From NCBI GenBank assembly GCA_029265255.1, contig JAJUJQ010000010.1:4817-68816 (forward strand): DNA of 64,000 bases, given 5' to 3'. This document shows positions 17,183-26,645 of this stretch, piece by piece (the first letter of the stretch is position 1; every line of letters starts with the position of its first letter). The translations under genes were made by a program, and so were the position numbers. This stretch comes from Spirochaetota bacterium. Lineage in GTDB: Bacteria > Spirochaetota > Spirochaetia > Treponematales > Rectinemataceae. The notes beneath the pieces are model-generated. The model was not told the origin of the DNA. It made no database searches and saw nothing but the letters and a program-made list of their open reading frames with translations.

Positions 17183-18145
17183 TCAGCCTCTCTTTCGTTC
17201 GAGCCTGATGCGCGGATCGACCGCCGCGTAAATCAAATCCGTAATCAGATTTACCAGGACGAACATGAAGGCGACCACCAGCACAACTCCTTGAATGACC
17301 GAGTAGTCGCGCTGATAGATGGCATAGAGCGCAAGCCTTCCCATGCCGGGAAGCGCGAACACCTCCTCGATGACGATGGCTCCCCCAAGCAGGTAGCCCG
17401 TATTGAATCCAGCGACGGTGATGACAGGCAGAATGGCATTCCTGAGCGCGTGGCGCACAATGACAGTTCGGTTTTTCAACCCCTTTGCTCGGGCGGTACG
17501 GACATAATCCTCCTGCAGTACCTCAAGCATGCTGTTTCTCGTGTATCGCATGATCACGGCCGCCAGACCGATACCGATTGCAAGCGCTGGCAAAAACAGC
17601 ATTTTAAGGTTTGTGAGTGGCGCCGCGCTGAATGGTATATAATTGCCCATCGGGATCCATCCCTTGAATCCCGAAAATGCGATCACCATCAACGACGCGA
17701 GCCAGAATTGAGGAATTGAAAGGCCCAGCAGACCGGAGAGACGGATGATGATATCCATCACAGGGTTCCGCTTGACGGCCGCTGCGATACCAAGCGGAAT
17801 ACCCATCAGCAAGGAAAGAAAGAGCGCAAAAAAGGTCAATTCCAGACTCAATGGCATGCGCCTCAGAATATCTGGGAGGACTTCTCTCCCCGTTCGCAGC
17901 GAATATCCCAGGTCCCCTCTCAACAATCTTCCCAACCACTCGAGATACAGGACGGGAACCGGTCTGTCCTCACCGAAGATGCGCCGCAATTCTTCCATCT
18001 GTGCGGGTGTCGCTTCAACCTGTGTCCCCAGATACATCTGAAGGGCGGTTCCTGGAATGAGCCGGACCAAAAAGAATACGATAAGGGATACCCCGAGCAG
18101 CACTGGTATCAATGAAAGCAGCCTTCTAAAAATGTATCGTCCCAT
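17183..18145 (-). CDS. dppB: dipeptide ABC transporter permease, DppB/OppB type
   Basis: An integral membrane protein of 320 residues starting MGRYIFRRLLSLIPVLLGVS, the usual first helix of DppB. LGYSLRTGREV marks the periplasmic loop, and the EAA loop is in YVRTARAKGLKNRTVIVRHALRNA. It ends in a last helix followed by a short Arg/Lys-rich tail. It is separated from the binding-protein gene by 92 nt that contain a hairpin terminator, as is common for such operons. Confidence 0.93.
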   Translation of the reverse strand: MGRYIFRRLLSLIPVLLGVSLIVFFLVRLIPGTALQMYLGTQVEATPAQMEELRRIFGEDRPVPVLYLEWLGRLLRGDLGYSLRTGREVLPDILRRMPLSLELTFFALFLSLLMGIPLGIAAAVKRNPVMDIIIRLSGLLGLSIPQFWLASLMVIAFSGFKGWIPMGNYIPFSAAPLTNLKMLFLPALAIGIGLAAVIMRYTRNSMLEVLQEDYVRTARAKGLKNRTVIVRHALRNAILPVITVAGFNTGYLLGGAIVIEEVFALPGMGRLALYAIYQRDYSVIQGVVLVVAFMFVLVNLITDLIYAAVDPRIRLERKRG

Positions 18146-18171
18146 GCACCTCTCCGGAGCACTGTGCTATT

Positions 18172-18205
18172 TTTTGAAAAGCCGCCGGTTCTGGCCCGGC
18201 GGCTT
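18172..18205 (-). terminator. hairpin between the binding-protein and permease genes
   Basis: Perfect ten-pair stem AAGCCGCCGG / CCGGCGGCTT at 18179-18188 and 18196-18205, followed on the minus strand by TTTTC. It probably acts as a partial terminator that makes the binding protein more abundant than the membrane parts. Confidence 0.75.
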
Positions 18206-18237
18206 ATGATAACTGAACGTAATTGCTGTTGAAACAG

Positions 18238-19746
18238 CTACTTCTGTGTCGTTACGAGATAGTACAGACTGCCGTTGCCGATTTGCTTGAATCCCTTGAT
18301 GTTCTTGTTTGTGACATGAGTTTCGAACGGGCAATAGAGGAAAATGATCGGCGCTTTCTGGGCAAGCAGTACCTGCAGCTCATCGTAGACAGGCTTGCGC
18401 TCGGCGTAGGTAGTGAGCTGGCGCCCTTTATCCAGAAGTTTGTCGACATCGGCATCCTTGAAGAGGAAGTTGTTGACACCACCCGTGGAATGTATCATGC
18501 GATACAGGAATCGGTCGGGTTCTCCCGAACCTCCGCGCAATTCCACCATGGCATCAAAGTCGCGCTTCGTCCACCGATCAATATAGATACCCCATTCCAC
18601 TACCTCGAGTTCCGCGTTGACCCCAATTTTCTTGAGCTGATTCTGGATGACCTGCGCGACCGCCAGCCCGCCCTCGAAGGAGTTTGACGTGACGATCTTA
18701 AAGCTGAAGCCATTCGGGAAGCCAGCTTCAGCGAGCAATGCTTTAGCCTTCTGAATGTCTGGTTCATAGAAGGGAAGTTTCGAAAGCGGGAGCGCCCACT
18801 GCGTTGCTCCGACTGGAATCGGGCCCGTAGCCTGGGCCATGCCGAATTCACTGATGGTTACAATCTCGTTACGGTCGATGGCGAGCGAAATCGCCTGGCG
18901 AACCCGGACATCATCAAAGGGTTTGCGGGTAACATTGAAGCCAAACGTGCGCACATTGATGCCTGGCTTCTGGATGACGGTTACTGAGGAATCGCGCTTC
19001 GCCAGCAGTATGGTACTGCCGTCGTTGATCTGCGCGAGATCGAGGGTTCCGCCCTTGACGCCTGCGAACAGAGAAGCCTGCTCGGGGATGATTCTGAAAA
19101 TGACCTTGTCGACAATCGGCAGACCTTTTTCGAAATAATCAGGGTTCTTGACGAGAGTCATGGAATTGTCGGGGATCCATTCCTTGAGCATGAAAGGACC
19201 GGTCCCCGCTTCTGCCTTCTGCAGATTACCATACTGCTCGACAGCCGCTTTCGAGACAATGGCGCAGTTGTTGGTTGCCAATCCCTCAAGGAATGATGAA
19301 AGCGGCGAGGAGAGCGTGATCTTTACCCTGTAGGGATTGACCGCTTCCATCGATTTGATTGTAGAAATGTAGGAGCGTCCCGGCGATGCTGTTTTCGGAT
19401 CGAGGACACGGTTGAGCGAGAAGATCACATCGTCCGCAGTCATTTCCTTGCCGTTGTGAAACTTCACTCCCTTGCGCAGATTGAAGATATAGGTAAGGTT
19501 GTCGGGGATTTCCCATGATTCGGCAAGGTCGGGGACGAGTTTCAGGTTCTCGTCATGGCGCACCAGCTTGTTGTACAGAAGATCGACACGTCGATGTGAC
19601 GAAAAGGACGTGATAATATGAGGGTCGAGCCCGATTGCCTCCTGATCCACGCCGACAGTCAGCACCTTTTCCTGGGCGAACAGTGAAACAGGTACGAAGC
19701 TGCACAGCAATATCCCCGCGATGAGAGCCACACTAATTTTTTTCAT
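18238..19746 (-). CDS. peptide-type ABC transporter substrate-binding protein
   Basis: A periplasmic cluster C (SBP_bac_5) binding protein of 502 residues. The signal peptide MKKISVALIAGILLCSF ends near SLFAQ. Family blocks are RRVDLLYNKLVRHDENLKLVPDLAESW, then YIFNLRKGVKFHNGKEMTADDVIFSLNRVLDP, and a C-terminal LFKDADVDKLLDKGRQ block. AAGGAGGT precedes ATG 19746. Bound peptides cannot be inferred from the sequence, but its place between anmK and a serine hydrolase suggests cell-wall peptides or muropeptides. Confidence 0.92.
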   Translation of the reverse strand: MKKISVALIAGILLCSFVPVSLFAQEKVLTVGVDQEAIGLDPHIITSFSSHRRVDLLYNKLVRHDENLKLVPDLAESWEIPDNLTYIFNLRKGVKFHNGKEMTADDVIFSLNRVLDPKTASPGRSYISTIKSMEAVNPYRVKITLSSPLSSFLEGLATNNCAIVSKAAVEQYGNLQKAEAGTGPFMLKEWIPDNSMTLVKNPDYFEKGLPIVDKVIFRIIPEQASLFAGVKGGTLDLAQINDGSTILLAKRDSSVTVIQKPGINVRTFGFNVTRKPFDDVRVRQAISLAIDRNEIVTISEFGMAQATGPIPVGATQWALPLSKLPFYEPDIQKAKALLAEAGFPNGFSFKIVTSNSFEGGLAVAQVIQNQLKKIGVNAELEVVEWGIYIDRWTKRDFDAMVELRGGSGEPDRFLYRMIHSTGGVNNFLFKDADVDKLLDKGRQLTTYAERKPVYDELQVLLAQKAPIIFLYCPFETHVTNKNIKGFKQIGNGSLYYLVTTQK

Positions 19747-19851
19747 CTGGACCTCCTTCTCCGAAATTGATTTTCGAAGATAATTTTCACACATCCCAAC
19801 GCCGTTTACCAGAGGGGAACACTGGAAATGCATAAAAATTCCAGGGATTAA

Positions 19852-21081
19852 TTAAAGTGTCAGATTGCCCAGTACCGCTGGATGGCGAGCGCCGGTCACG
19901 GCAGGAATATTGCCAGGCTGTCCCATCAGCGCGAGATGGCCAAGGACCGCAAAGGCGATGGCTTCGCGAGCGGATGAGGGAATACCGAAATCCTCACTGG
20001 TATGGACTGACACTGAATTCGTCAGGCGTTCCCGTATCATTCGAAGGAGGGTTTTGTTATACGCGCCGCCGCCGCAGACGATAACTTGATGAATCTCTGC
20101 GCGTGGAAAGACAAAATCTCTGTAAGAGCGGACGATAGATTCTGCGGTAAACGCGGTGGCGGTAGCGATGAGATCGTCCATACCGATGTGCGCGCCATCG
20201 GCTTTCTGCAGCAGCGCGTCGACAAAGGTACTGCCGTATACCTCTCTTCCCGTGCTTTTTGGCGGTGGTGTCAAAAAATAAGGGTCCTGCATCAACAGGT
20301 CGAGGAGAAACGCTGATACGGTGCCTGACGCCGCGTAAATGCCATCTGGATCATATTGATGGCGGCCATTGGTTTTTCTTCGCACCAGTTCATCAATAAT
20401 CATATTTCCGGGGCCGGTGTCGAACGCGTAGATTTGGGAAGGGTTTGCGCCTGCGGGAATGACTGTCGCGTTCCCTATGCCGCCGATATTCTGGACAATA
20501 CGGCCTTTTGAGGCGTCCCCATACAGGAATGCGTCCACAATGGGCGCGAGCGGCGCTCCTTCTCCTCCTGCGGCCATGTCACGCGACCGAAAATCATGGA
20601 CCACAGGAATGCCAGTTCTTTCGTAGAGAACCGCAGCGGAACCAATCTGAAGAGTTCCCTTTATTTCCATCAATCCATCAGGACCGGGCATTGCCAGTGG
20701 AATGGGCGCGTGCCATATCGTCTGGCCGTGCAGGCAAAGCGCGTCTATCTTTTCAGGCGGCAGGCCGCAGAGTTCGAGGAGCTTCTGTACGGCCCGCGCG
20801 TACCATTCAGCGAGTGCGAAGTGGGCATAGACCAGCGCGTCGATCCGAGCGATTGCCGGATCGCACAGCGCCATAAGCTGCTGCTTGAAGTCATGCGAAT
20901 ACGGCATTGATACTGATCCTTTGAGGTCAATGCGCGAAATAGACGATAGGTCTGGTGCGTGGAGTTCCACAAGCACAGCATCGATGCCGTCGAAGGAAGT
21001 TCCAGACATAATGCCGATGAGCGTGTGCACATCAGAGTGCTGATAATTTTCCACAAGATTCCTGCCGGTTTTCAATTTCAT
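19852..21081 (-). CDS. anmK: anhydro-N-acetylmuramic acid kinase
   Basis: Cleaves the 1,6-anhydro bond of anhydroMurNAc and phosphorylates it to MurNAc-6-phosphate in peptidoglycan recycling, in the cytoplasm. Markers are GIMSGTSFDGIDAVLVE at the start, LCLHGQTIWHAP, QNIGGIGNATVIP, AFDTGPGNMIIDEL and IVCGGGAYNKTLL. The 409 residues are slightly longer than usual because of an N-terminal extension of about 20 residues. GAGGT precedes the start. The substrate arises from lytic transglycosylases or by import; murQ, which would follow it, is not in the window. Confidence 0.95.
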   Translation of the reverse strand: MKLKTGRNLVENYQHSDVHTLIGIMSGTSFDGIDAVLVELHAPDLSSISRIDLKGSVSMPYSHDFKQQLMALCDPAIARIDALVYAHFALAEWYARAVQKLLELCGLPPEKIDALCLHGQTIWHAPIPLAMPGPDGLMEIKGTLQIGSAAVLYERTGIPVVHDFRSRDMAAGGEGAPLAPIVDAFLYGDASKGRIVQNIGGIGNATVIPAGANPSQIYAFDTGPGNMIIDELVRRKTNGRHQYDPDGIYAASGTVSAFLLDLLMQDPYFLTPPPKSTGREVYGSTFVDALLQKADGAHIGMDDLIATATAFTAESIVRSYRDFVFPRAEIHQVIVCGGGAYNKTLLRMIRERLTNSVSVHTSEDFGIPSSAREAIAFAVLGHLALMGQPGNIPAVTGARHPAVLGNLTL

Positions 21082-21204
21082 ACGCGAGGTTACCTCTTCG
21101 ATAAGAATAGCACATATTCACATGGCAGGTGCAGCACGCGCGAATTCTTGCTATTCGATAGTCACATAATAGCTTGCAGTGTTCCCCTTCTGGTTCTTGG
21201 CTTC

Positions 21205-22473
21205 CTACAGGGCTTTATCAACCCGGTCGATGATTCTATCCAGATCTCTGTCCTCTCTGGTGCAGGAGGTGACACCCAGACTCGCAGTGATATGAGCGAT
21301 CCCTTTGTCGGTAGGGATTTCAAGCTTCTCGATGCTGACGCGGAGGCGTTCCGCTACCGATATCGCGGATTTAAGCGGTGTGTGCGGAAGGACGACTAAA
21401 AATTCGTCTCCTCCCCACCGCACGACAATATCGTCATTTCGTAATGCCTGCAAAAGTATCTCTACGGTTTTTTTCAAGAAATCATCTCCCGTCAGATGTC
21501 CAAATGTATCGTTGATATGTTTGAAGTTATCTAGATCAATCAGGATGAATGATGTCTCATCTGCGAAACCCTTGGAAACATTAAACGAAGCGGCGAGAAA
21601 ATCATAAAAATAGTGTCTGTTATAAGCATTGGTAAGCCGATCGGTAATAGCCATCTTTTTGACTATTTCCAACGCAGAGCCAAGCTCCGTTATACTGCTC
21701 TGGAGATTGTAAAAAATCAGGCGATAGGGCGTCGCGATTCCAGTTTCCAAAATGGCGCGATAAAGGAAGATAAACGAAACAATTTTGAGAATATGCCCAG
21801 AGAAATTGTATATATCATAGACATGCCTATAGAGAGTAAAGGCGAATTCGGACGCCATCGCGGCAATGAATGAAATGACAATCCATATGAGGATCATGCG
21901 GTCAAAGCTCGACCGATTTCTATAGAGAGAAAAGATCGCTCCTCCGAATAAAACAATGATGATGTATTCACTTACAATTTTAAATTGTGTAAGTCCTTTC
22001 CCTTCTACGAAACAATCGGGGAATCGCCGCGTAAAAATCAGGAACAAAATAATTGTGGTAATTCCTCCAATGGCAGTGAATTCTATATAATTGTTCAGTT
22101 TTTTTCTCAAGAATAACGGCGCGCAAAAATACGTCGCGGCATGGAGATATCGCGCGCTGATCCAGAGCTGCGTTGGCAGATTGGCGTCGAATTCGGGGAA
22201 CACATTCATGCCTTTGTACGCCAGTGTATGAAGGAGATCAAGAAATGAGACAAAAAGCATAGCGTTTCCAATAAAGATCAGGTAGTCGTTTTTGCTATAC
22301 GGTTTTGCGTGCAGCGCGATCATGAATATTGAAAAACTTACTACTATGCTAAAGAATTCAGCGAGCGTGTGGAACAGCAGAAAACGGTATTGCGAAAGCA
22401 GAAGCAGCGCCGCGATAGATGCGATAATCATATAGGAACCGATAAGATAATTAATTATCTTTTTAGTATTCAT
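21205..22473 (-). CDS. MASE3-GGDEF diguanylate cyclase, ending at an in-frame amber codon
   Basis: The N-terminal ~245 residues hold about eight hydrophobic helices of the MASE3 sensor type. A GGDEF domain follows, with an intact active site (VRWGGDEFLVVL near residue 350) and an intact I-site (RNDD nine residues upstream), so it should make cyclic di-GMP. The protein stops at DRVDKAL with TAG at 21205-21207. Reading on in frame gives EAKNQKGN and so on to a second TAG at 21151-21153, so the amber replaces the Tyr of the conserved DxALYxAKxxGxN end. The gene is AT-richer than its neighbours. Confidence 0.85.
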   Translation of the reverse strand: MNTKKIINYLIGSYMIIASIAALLLLSQYRFLLFHTLAEFFSIVVSFSIFMIALHAKPYSKNDYLIFIGNAMLFVSFLDLLHTLAYKGMNVFPEFDANLPTQLWISARYLHAATYFCAPLFLRKKLNNYIEFTAIGGITTIILFLIFTRRFPDCFVEGKGLTQFKIVSEYIIIVLFGGAIFSLYRNRSSFDRMILIWIVISFIAAMASEFAFTLYRHVYDIYNFSGHILKIVSFIFLYRAILETGIATPYRLIFYNLQSSITELGSALEIVKKMAITDRLTNAYNRHYFYDFLAASFNVSKGFADETSFILIDLDNFKHINDTFGHLTGDDFLKKTVEILLQALRNDDIVVRWGGDEFLVVLPHTPLKSAISVAERLRVSIEKLEIPTDKGIAHITASLGVTSCTREDRDLDRIIDRVDKAL

Positions 22474-22623
22474 TGCACCTCACTCTTTATTTAATCAGAA
22501 TTATATCTTATAATTATTACAAATTATAAAGTGCAGAAACACAAAGGTCATTTGTGTAATTGCATTCTCATTCCGATATAGGATATATAATATTGCATTA
22601 TATTCCTCAGGAGCATGATTGAC
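22474..22623. promoter_or_regulatory. AT-rich divergent promoter region with a perfect inverted repeat
   Basis: This 150-nt gap separates the cyclase (minus) from the dehydrogenase (plus). TTATAATT (22508-22515) and AATTATAA (22522-22529) form a perfect eight-base inverted repeat with a six-base spacer, a possible operator. On the plus strand, TTGCAT at 22560-22565 and TATATA or TATAAT around 22584-22591 could be the dehydrogenase promoter, though the spacing is longer than ideal. Confidence 0.45.
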
Positions 22624-23502
22624 ATGTCGTCACAAACCATAGGATTCATCGGCCTCGGTGTTATGGGGAGCGCGATGGCAGGGCACCTTCGGGCATCGGG
22701 AAAGCGATTGCTTGTCTATTCCCGCACAAAGAGCAAGGCGCAGCTGCTGCTGGATGCTGGCGCGGAGTGGCGGGATCGGCCGCGCGACCTGGCCCGCGAA
22801 TGCGATGTGATCTTTACCATGGTGGGATATCCTTCCGATGTGGAAGAGATCTATTTTGGCCCAGATGGGCTGATCGAGCACGCGAAACCCGGGGCTGTAC
22901 TGGTGGACACGACGACGTCGCGTCCAGATCTCGCGGTACGTATTCATGATGCAGCAAAGGCCCGTGGACTCGCGGCGCTGGACGCGCCGGTTTCCGGAGG
23001 AGATATCGGGGCACGGAATGCCACGCTGACCATCATGGTCGGCGGTGATGAGGATGTCTTTCAAAAGGTAAAACCGCTCCTGGAGGTCATGGGAAAAACT
23101 GTGATCCGCCAGGGGGGCGCGGGTGCCGGTCAGCATACCAAGATGGCAAACCAGATCGCGGTAGCCGGCAACCTGCTCGGCGCGGTTGAAGCGATCACCT
23201 ACGCGGAGCGCGCGGGGCTTGATCCCCGGCAGGTTCTGCTCTCGATTGGTGGAGGGGCGGCGGCGAGCTGGCAGCTTTCCAATAATGTGCCGCGCATGCT
23301 GGACGGCAATTTCGATCCAGGATTTTATGTAAAGCATTTTTTAAAGGATCTTCGGATTGCGCTCGATGCCGCGCGTTCCATGCGTATCGAGCTTCCGATG
23401 CTCGCGCTCGCGGAACGGCTCTTTGTAAAGATGGTTGATTCAGGCATGAGCGAACTCGGGACGCAGGCGCTGTACCTTTTATACTCGCGAGGGATGCTGT
23501 AA
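22624..23502 (+). CDS. 3-hydroxyisobutyrate / tartronate-semialdehyde-type dehydrogenase
   Basis: An NAD(P)-dependent beta-hydroxyacid dehydrogenase of 292 residues. The Rossmann motif is GFIGLGVMGSAMAG, the substrate loop is LDAPVSGGDIGA, and the catalytic Lys is in GAGQHTKMANQIAVAG. The substrate among short beta-hydroxyacids (3-hydroxyisobutyrate, tartronate semialdehyde, succinic semialdehyde) cannot be fixed. ATG 22624 was preferred over 22615 because GGAG lies only one base before the latter. It stands between two cyclic di-GMP genes but has no obvious link to them. Confidence 0.88.
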   Translation: MSSQTIGFIGLGVMGSAMAGHLRASGKRLLVYSRTKSKAQLLLDAGAEWRDRPRDLARECDVIFTMVGYPSDVEEIYFGPDGLIEHAKPGAVLVDTTTSRPDLAVRIHDAAKARGLAALDAPVSGGDIGARNATLTIMVGGDEDVFQKVKPLLEVMGKTVIRQGGAGAGQHTKMANQIAVAGNLLGAVEAITYAERAGLDPRQVLLSIGGGAAASWQLSNNVPRMLDGNFDPGFYVKHFLKDLRIALDAARSMRIELPMLALAERLFVKMVDSGMSELGTQALYLLYSRGML

Positions 23503-23569
23503 GCAAAGAACAGAATCATGATAATATTACTATAGTATTTGTATTCAGCATCACAATATTGGTGAATTG

Positions 23570-26500
23570 ATGATAGTTGATTCGGAAGAATTGGCAATTC
23601 GAGCGCTGCAGCTTACTGGCGAGTGGCGAGATCGTTTTATGACCTATCGAGGTCATTTCCCTTTCAGCGAAAAAAAACGGTGTATGGAGGAGCTGGCTGG
23701 GCTATTTAGCGCGGATGTCAGCTTTGTCATCAATAATCAAGAGTCCTTGGGCGGCTCGCTGTATGGTTATGTTATCGCGGCGTGGGAGAAAGAGGGTGTC
23801 CCAGCCCTGATGGAAGGATCTGAGCCGGTCTATGTGGATTTTATGGCCGTCGGCTTTCATGAGTGGCTGCCTTCGTTATTGGGCAATCGATGTATCCAAT
23901 TGCATTGTGATGAGGTGCATGGTCGAGCTCGAAAATGGTTCATGGACTGTCATATTACCCACCTCGCAGTCTCTACGCTTATCGTCGATCATCATCTCTG
24001 GGGGTTTCTTTTTTTGGGACGTACCGGAGAGAAAGACCCTTTCAGCGACGCGGAACTGAAAATTCTGAACACTCTTTCGACAGCCGTACTGCTTTTGGTC
24101 TCGGAAGATGAATTGCGCATAAATCTGGAACGAGACAGCGCCTCGTGGAAGAGAATTTTTGCTTCCAAAGGCGTCGGGATTATTCGTCACATCGACGGCA
24201 TAATTGTTGATATCAATGATACGGCGCTGCAAATTCTTGGAGCGCCATCAGCGGATTTCTATATAGGCAAATCGGTACTGGAACAGGTTATTCATCCCTT
24301 GTGCAGGCCTATTTCTGCCCACCGGCTTGAGGATTTGAAAAAAGGAGCATTCTCGGTCAATCCGATTGAAGGCATATTGCGAAGATATGATGGCTATCCG
24401 ATTGATGTCATGCTGTCTGCCGCTGCCACCCGTGAAAACCACAAACTGATTGTCGATGTGGTTTTTACTGATATTTCAAAAATAAAGCAGCACGAACGAC
24501 TTCTCAACGCCCTTATGTATATCAATGAAATAAGCAATGTGGAAGTTCGAGACTTCAATGACCTTGATTCAGCGATGAAAAACATCATCAATACCCCGAG
24601 ATTATTGTATCTGAACTGCAGATCCGGGGGGTTCGTGCACTTCTATAAGAGACCGGGTGTTTTTTCATTGGATACCATTGTCAATTCCAGCCCATTATCT
24701 CCATATGTCTATTCAATCGATCGATTGCCCGCGGGTTTTGAACAGTGGCTCATCGGGCTGCTCCTGAGTCAGCATGCTGAGGGGACTCCGCTAGCACTCC
24801 CCGATATTGGCATACAAATTCCTTCCGGATTTGAAGATCTGCAGCACCTCGCGATCGAGCCTCTGCTGCTGCAGGATAGAATTATCGGAGTATTTTTCTG
24901 GTGTTTTGGATCTGATATCACACGAAAGGATATTGAGCGCGATGCGGAACGAAGAAAACAATTATCCGCGTCAATATCCAATGCAATCAGGTCAATGCTG
25001 TTGAAGCATGAAAATGAGGTAAAAAACAGGCATCTGGCCATTCTCAATCGCGCAAGTCTCAAGCTCAACTCTCTGTTTTCTCAAGAAGAAATAGCACAAT
25101 CAACGCTCGATATCTTGTTTGAAGAGCTCAAATGGGCTCCATCAGTCATACGATTCAAGACGCGTTTTGGTGAACAGCTTGAGACAGTCGGGTATCGATC
25201 TTGTTCAGAATTATCAGATGAGCAAAAAACACTCAAACTGGAAGCGATGAATCAGCAGATTCGCAGACCAGGACAGGGATTAACCGGTCATGTTATACAA
25301 ACAGGCCTTCCGTATCGTTCCTGCGATCTTGCTCATGATCCATTCTATTCCGAAACAGACAAGGGAATGAACTACGGTATTTATGCGCCGATTATTATTG
25401 ACGGACAATCGCAAGGCGCGATCGGTGTGGAGAGCGATTCATATGAATTCAGCGAACACGATCTGCGGCTACTGGTCTCGCTCGCTGAAATCGTCGCCAT
25501 GGCACTGCGCTCGGCTCAGCTGATCGATGTTTATAAGGAACGAGTCAGATGGCTGGAAATGCTGCATGCAATCAGTGAGAGAATTGAATATGACTCGGAT
25601 CCCGTGACACTTTGCCAGTTTCTCGCGAAGCAGGCGGTGGAAACCATCGGAGCTGAATCAGCGGAAATACTCATACGAGAACCGGGTACAAATAGGCTCA
25701 AGCGCAGAGCCAGCATTGGGTGGCTTGATGGGACCGAATCAACAATCTCCGTGAATGATGGAAGCACAAGCATAACAAGTCTTGTGTTCAATACGGGGAA
25801 ATCCTATATTTCCGCGAATTTGAAGGACGATGTTAATGTGTATGAGATGACGAGAAAATATCTTCCTGAAAATCAAGGCGCCGTGGTTGTGCCGATAAAG
25901 GATAGGGCAGATGTCATCGGCGTCTTCAGTTTCGCATTCAAGATACCTCTCCGCACTTCCGAAGAATTTATTGTTTTATTGGAAATGTTCGGGTCCTATG
26001 CGGGGATCGCCATAAGCCGCGCAAACCTTGTAAAAGAATTGCAAGAGTCAAACCAGCAGCTTCGGGACGCCTATGACGCGACGCTGAGCGGATGGGCGCG
26101 CGCCATCGGCTTGCGAGATGATGAGACGCTCGGTCATTCAGCGCGGGTGGTTCAGATTGCGCTTGCAATAGGGAAGGCGATGAGACTTGAGCCGGACCAG
26201 TTGGAAGACTTGAAGCGAGGCGCTTTGCTGCATGATATCGGCAAACTGGGCATCCCCGATCAGATTTTGCGCAAGCCCGGCCCGCTCAATCCCGAAGAAA
26301 GACGAATCATGGAAACGCACGCTTCCTTTGCCTACGAGCTTTTAATGCCGATCCAATTTCTTGAGCGCGCGCTCGTGGTTCCTTATGCCCATCATGAGCG
26401 TTGGGACGGAACAGGGTATCCACGCCGGCTCAAGGGAGAGGAAATTCCCCTGCTGGCACGAATATTCGCGATCGCCGATGTCTACGATGCCATGACGAGC

Positions 26501-26638
26501 CAGCGGCCCTACCGCGAGGCACACACCCACGAGGAAGCGCTGGAGTATATCAACGCTCAGAAGGGGGAACATTTTGACCCCGCCGTGATAGAGGCTTTCC
26601 TTAGCATTATCGATGAAGTAAGAGGAGAAAAAGAGTAA
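23570..26638 (+). CDS. multi-sensor HD-GYP phosphodiesterase (GAF-PAS-GAF-GAF-HD-GYP)
   Basis: A 1022-residue signalling protein. Domains in rough order: a GAF-like N-terminal region (40-180), PAS (185-305, with GIIVDINDTALQILG), an unassigned linker (305-480), GAF (485-650), GAF (660-820) and HD-GYP (835-1020). The HD motif is LLHDIGKLGIPDQIL, and the GYP motif is HHERWDGTGYP. This class hydrolyses cyclic di-GMP. There is no transmembrane segment, so it should sense cytoplasmic signals. The sensor part looks AT-richer than the HD-GYP part. ATG 23570 directly follows a TTG at 23567. Confidence 0.9.
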   Translation: MIVDSEELAIRALQLTGEWRDRFMTYRGHFPFSEKKRCMEELAGLFSADVSFVINNQESLGGSLYGYVIAAWEKEGVPALMEGSEPVYVDFMAVGFHEWLPSLLGNRCIQLHCDEVHGRARKWFMDCHITHLAVSTLIVDHHLWGFLFLGRTGEKDPFSDAELKILNTLSTAVLLLVSEDELRINLERDSASWKRIFASKGVGIIRHIDGIIVDINDTALQILGAPSADFYIGKSVLEQVIHPLCRPISAHRLEDLKKGAFSVNPIEGILRRYDGYPIDVMLSAAATRENHKLIVDVVFTDISKIKQHERLLNALMYINEISNVEVRDFNDLDSAMKNIINTPRLLYLNCRSGGFVHFYKRPGVFSLDTIVNSSPLSPYVYSIDRLPAGFEQWLIGLLLSQHAEGTPLALPDIGIQIPSGFEDLQHLAIEPLLLQDRIIGVFFWCFGSDITRKDIERDAERRKQLSASISNAIRSMLLKHENEVKNRHLAILNRASLKLNSLFSQEEIAQSTLDILFEELKWAPSVIRFKTRFGEQLETVGYRSCSELSDEQKTLKLEAMNQQIRRPGQGLTGHVIQTGLPYRSCDLAHDPFYSETDKGMNYGIYAPIIIDGQSQGAIGVESDSYEFSEHDLRLLVSLAEIVAMALRSAQLIDVYKERVRWLEMLHAISERIEYDSDPVTLCQFLAKQAVETIGAESAEILIREPGTNRLKRRASIGWLDGTESTISVNDGSTSITSLVFNTGKSYISANLKDDVNVYEMTRKYLPENQGAVVVPIKDRADVIGVFSFAFKIPLRTSEEFIVLLEMFGSYAGIAISRANLVKELQESNQQLRDAYDATLSGWARAIGLRDDETLGHSARVVQIALAIGKAMRLEPDQLEDLKRGALLHDIGKLGIPDQILRKPGPLNPEERRIMETHASFAYELLMPIQFLERALVVPYAHHERWDGTGYPRRLKGEEIPLLARIFAIADVYDAMTSQRPYREAHTHEEALEYINAQKGEHFDPAVIEAFLSIIDEVRGEKE

Positions 26639-26645
26639 CACCTGC

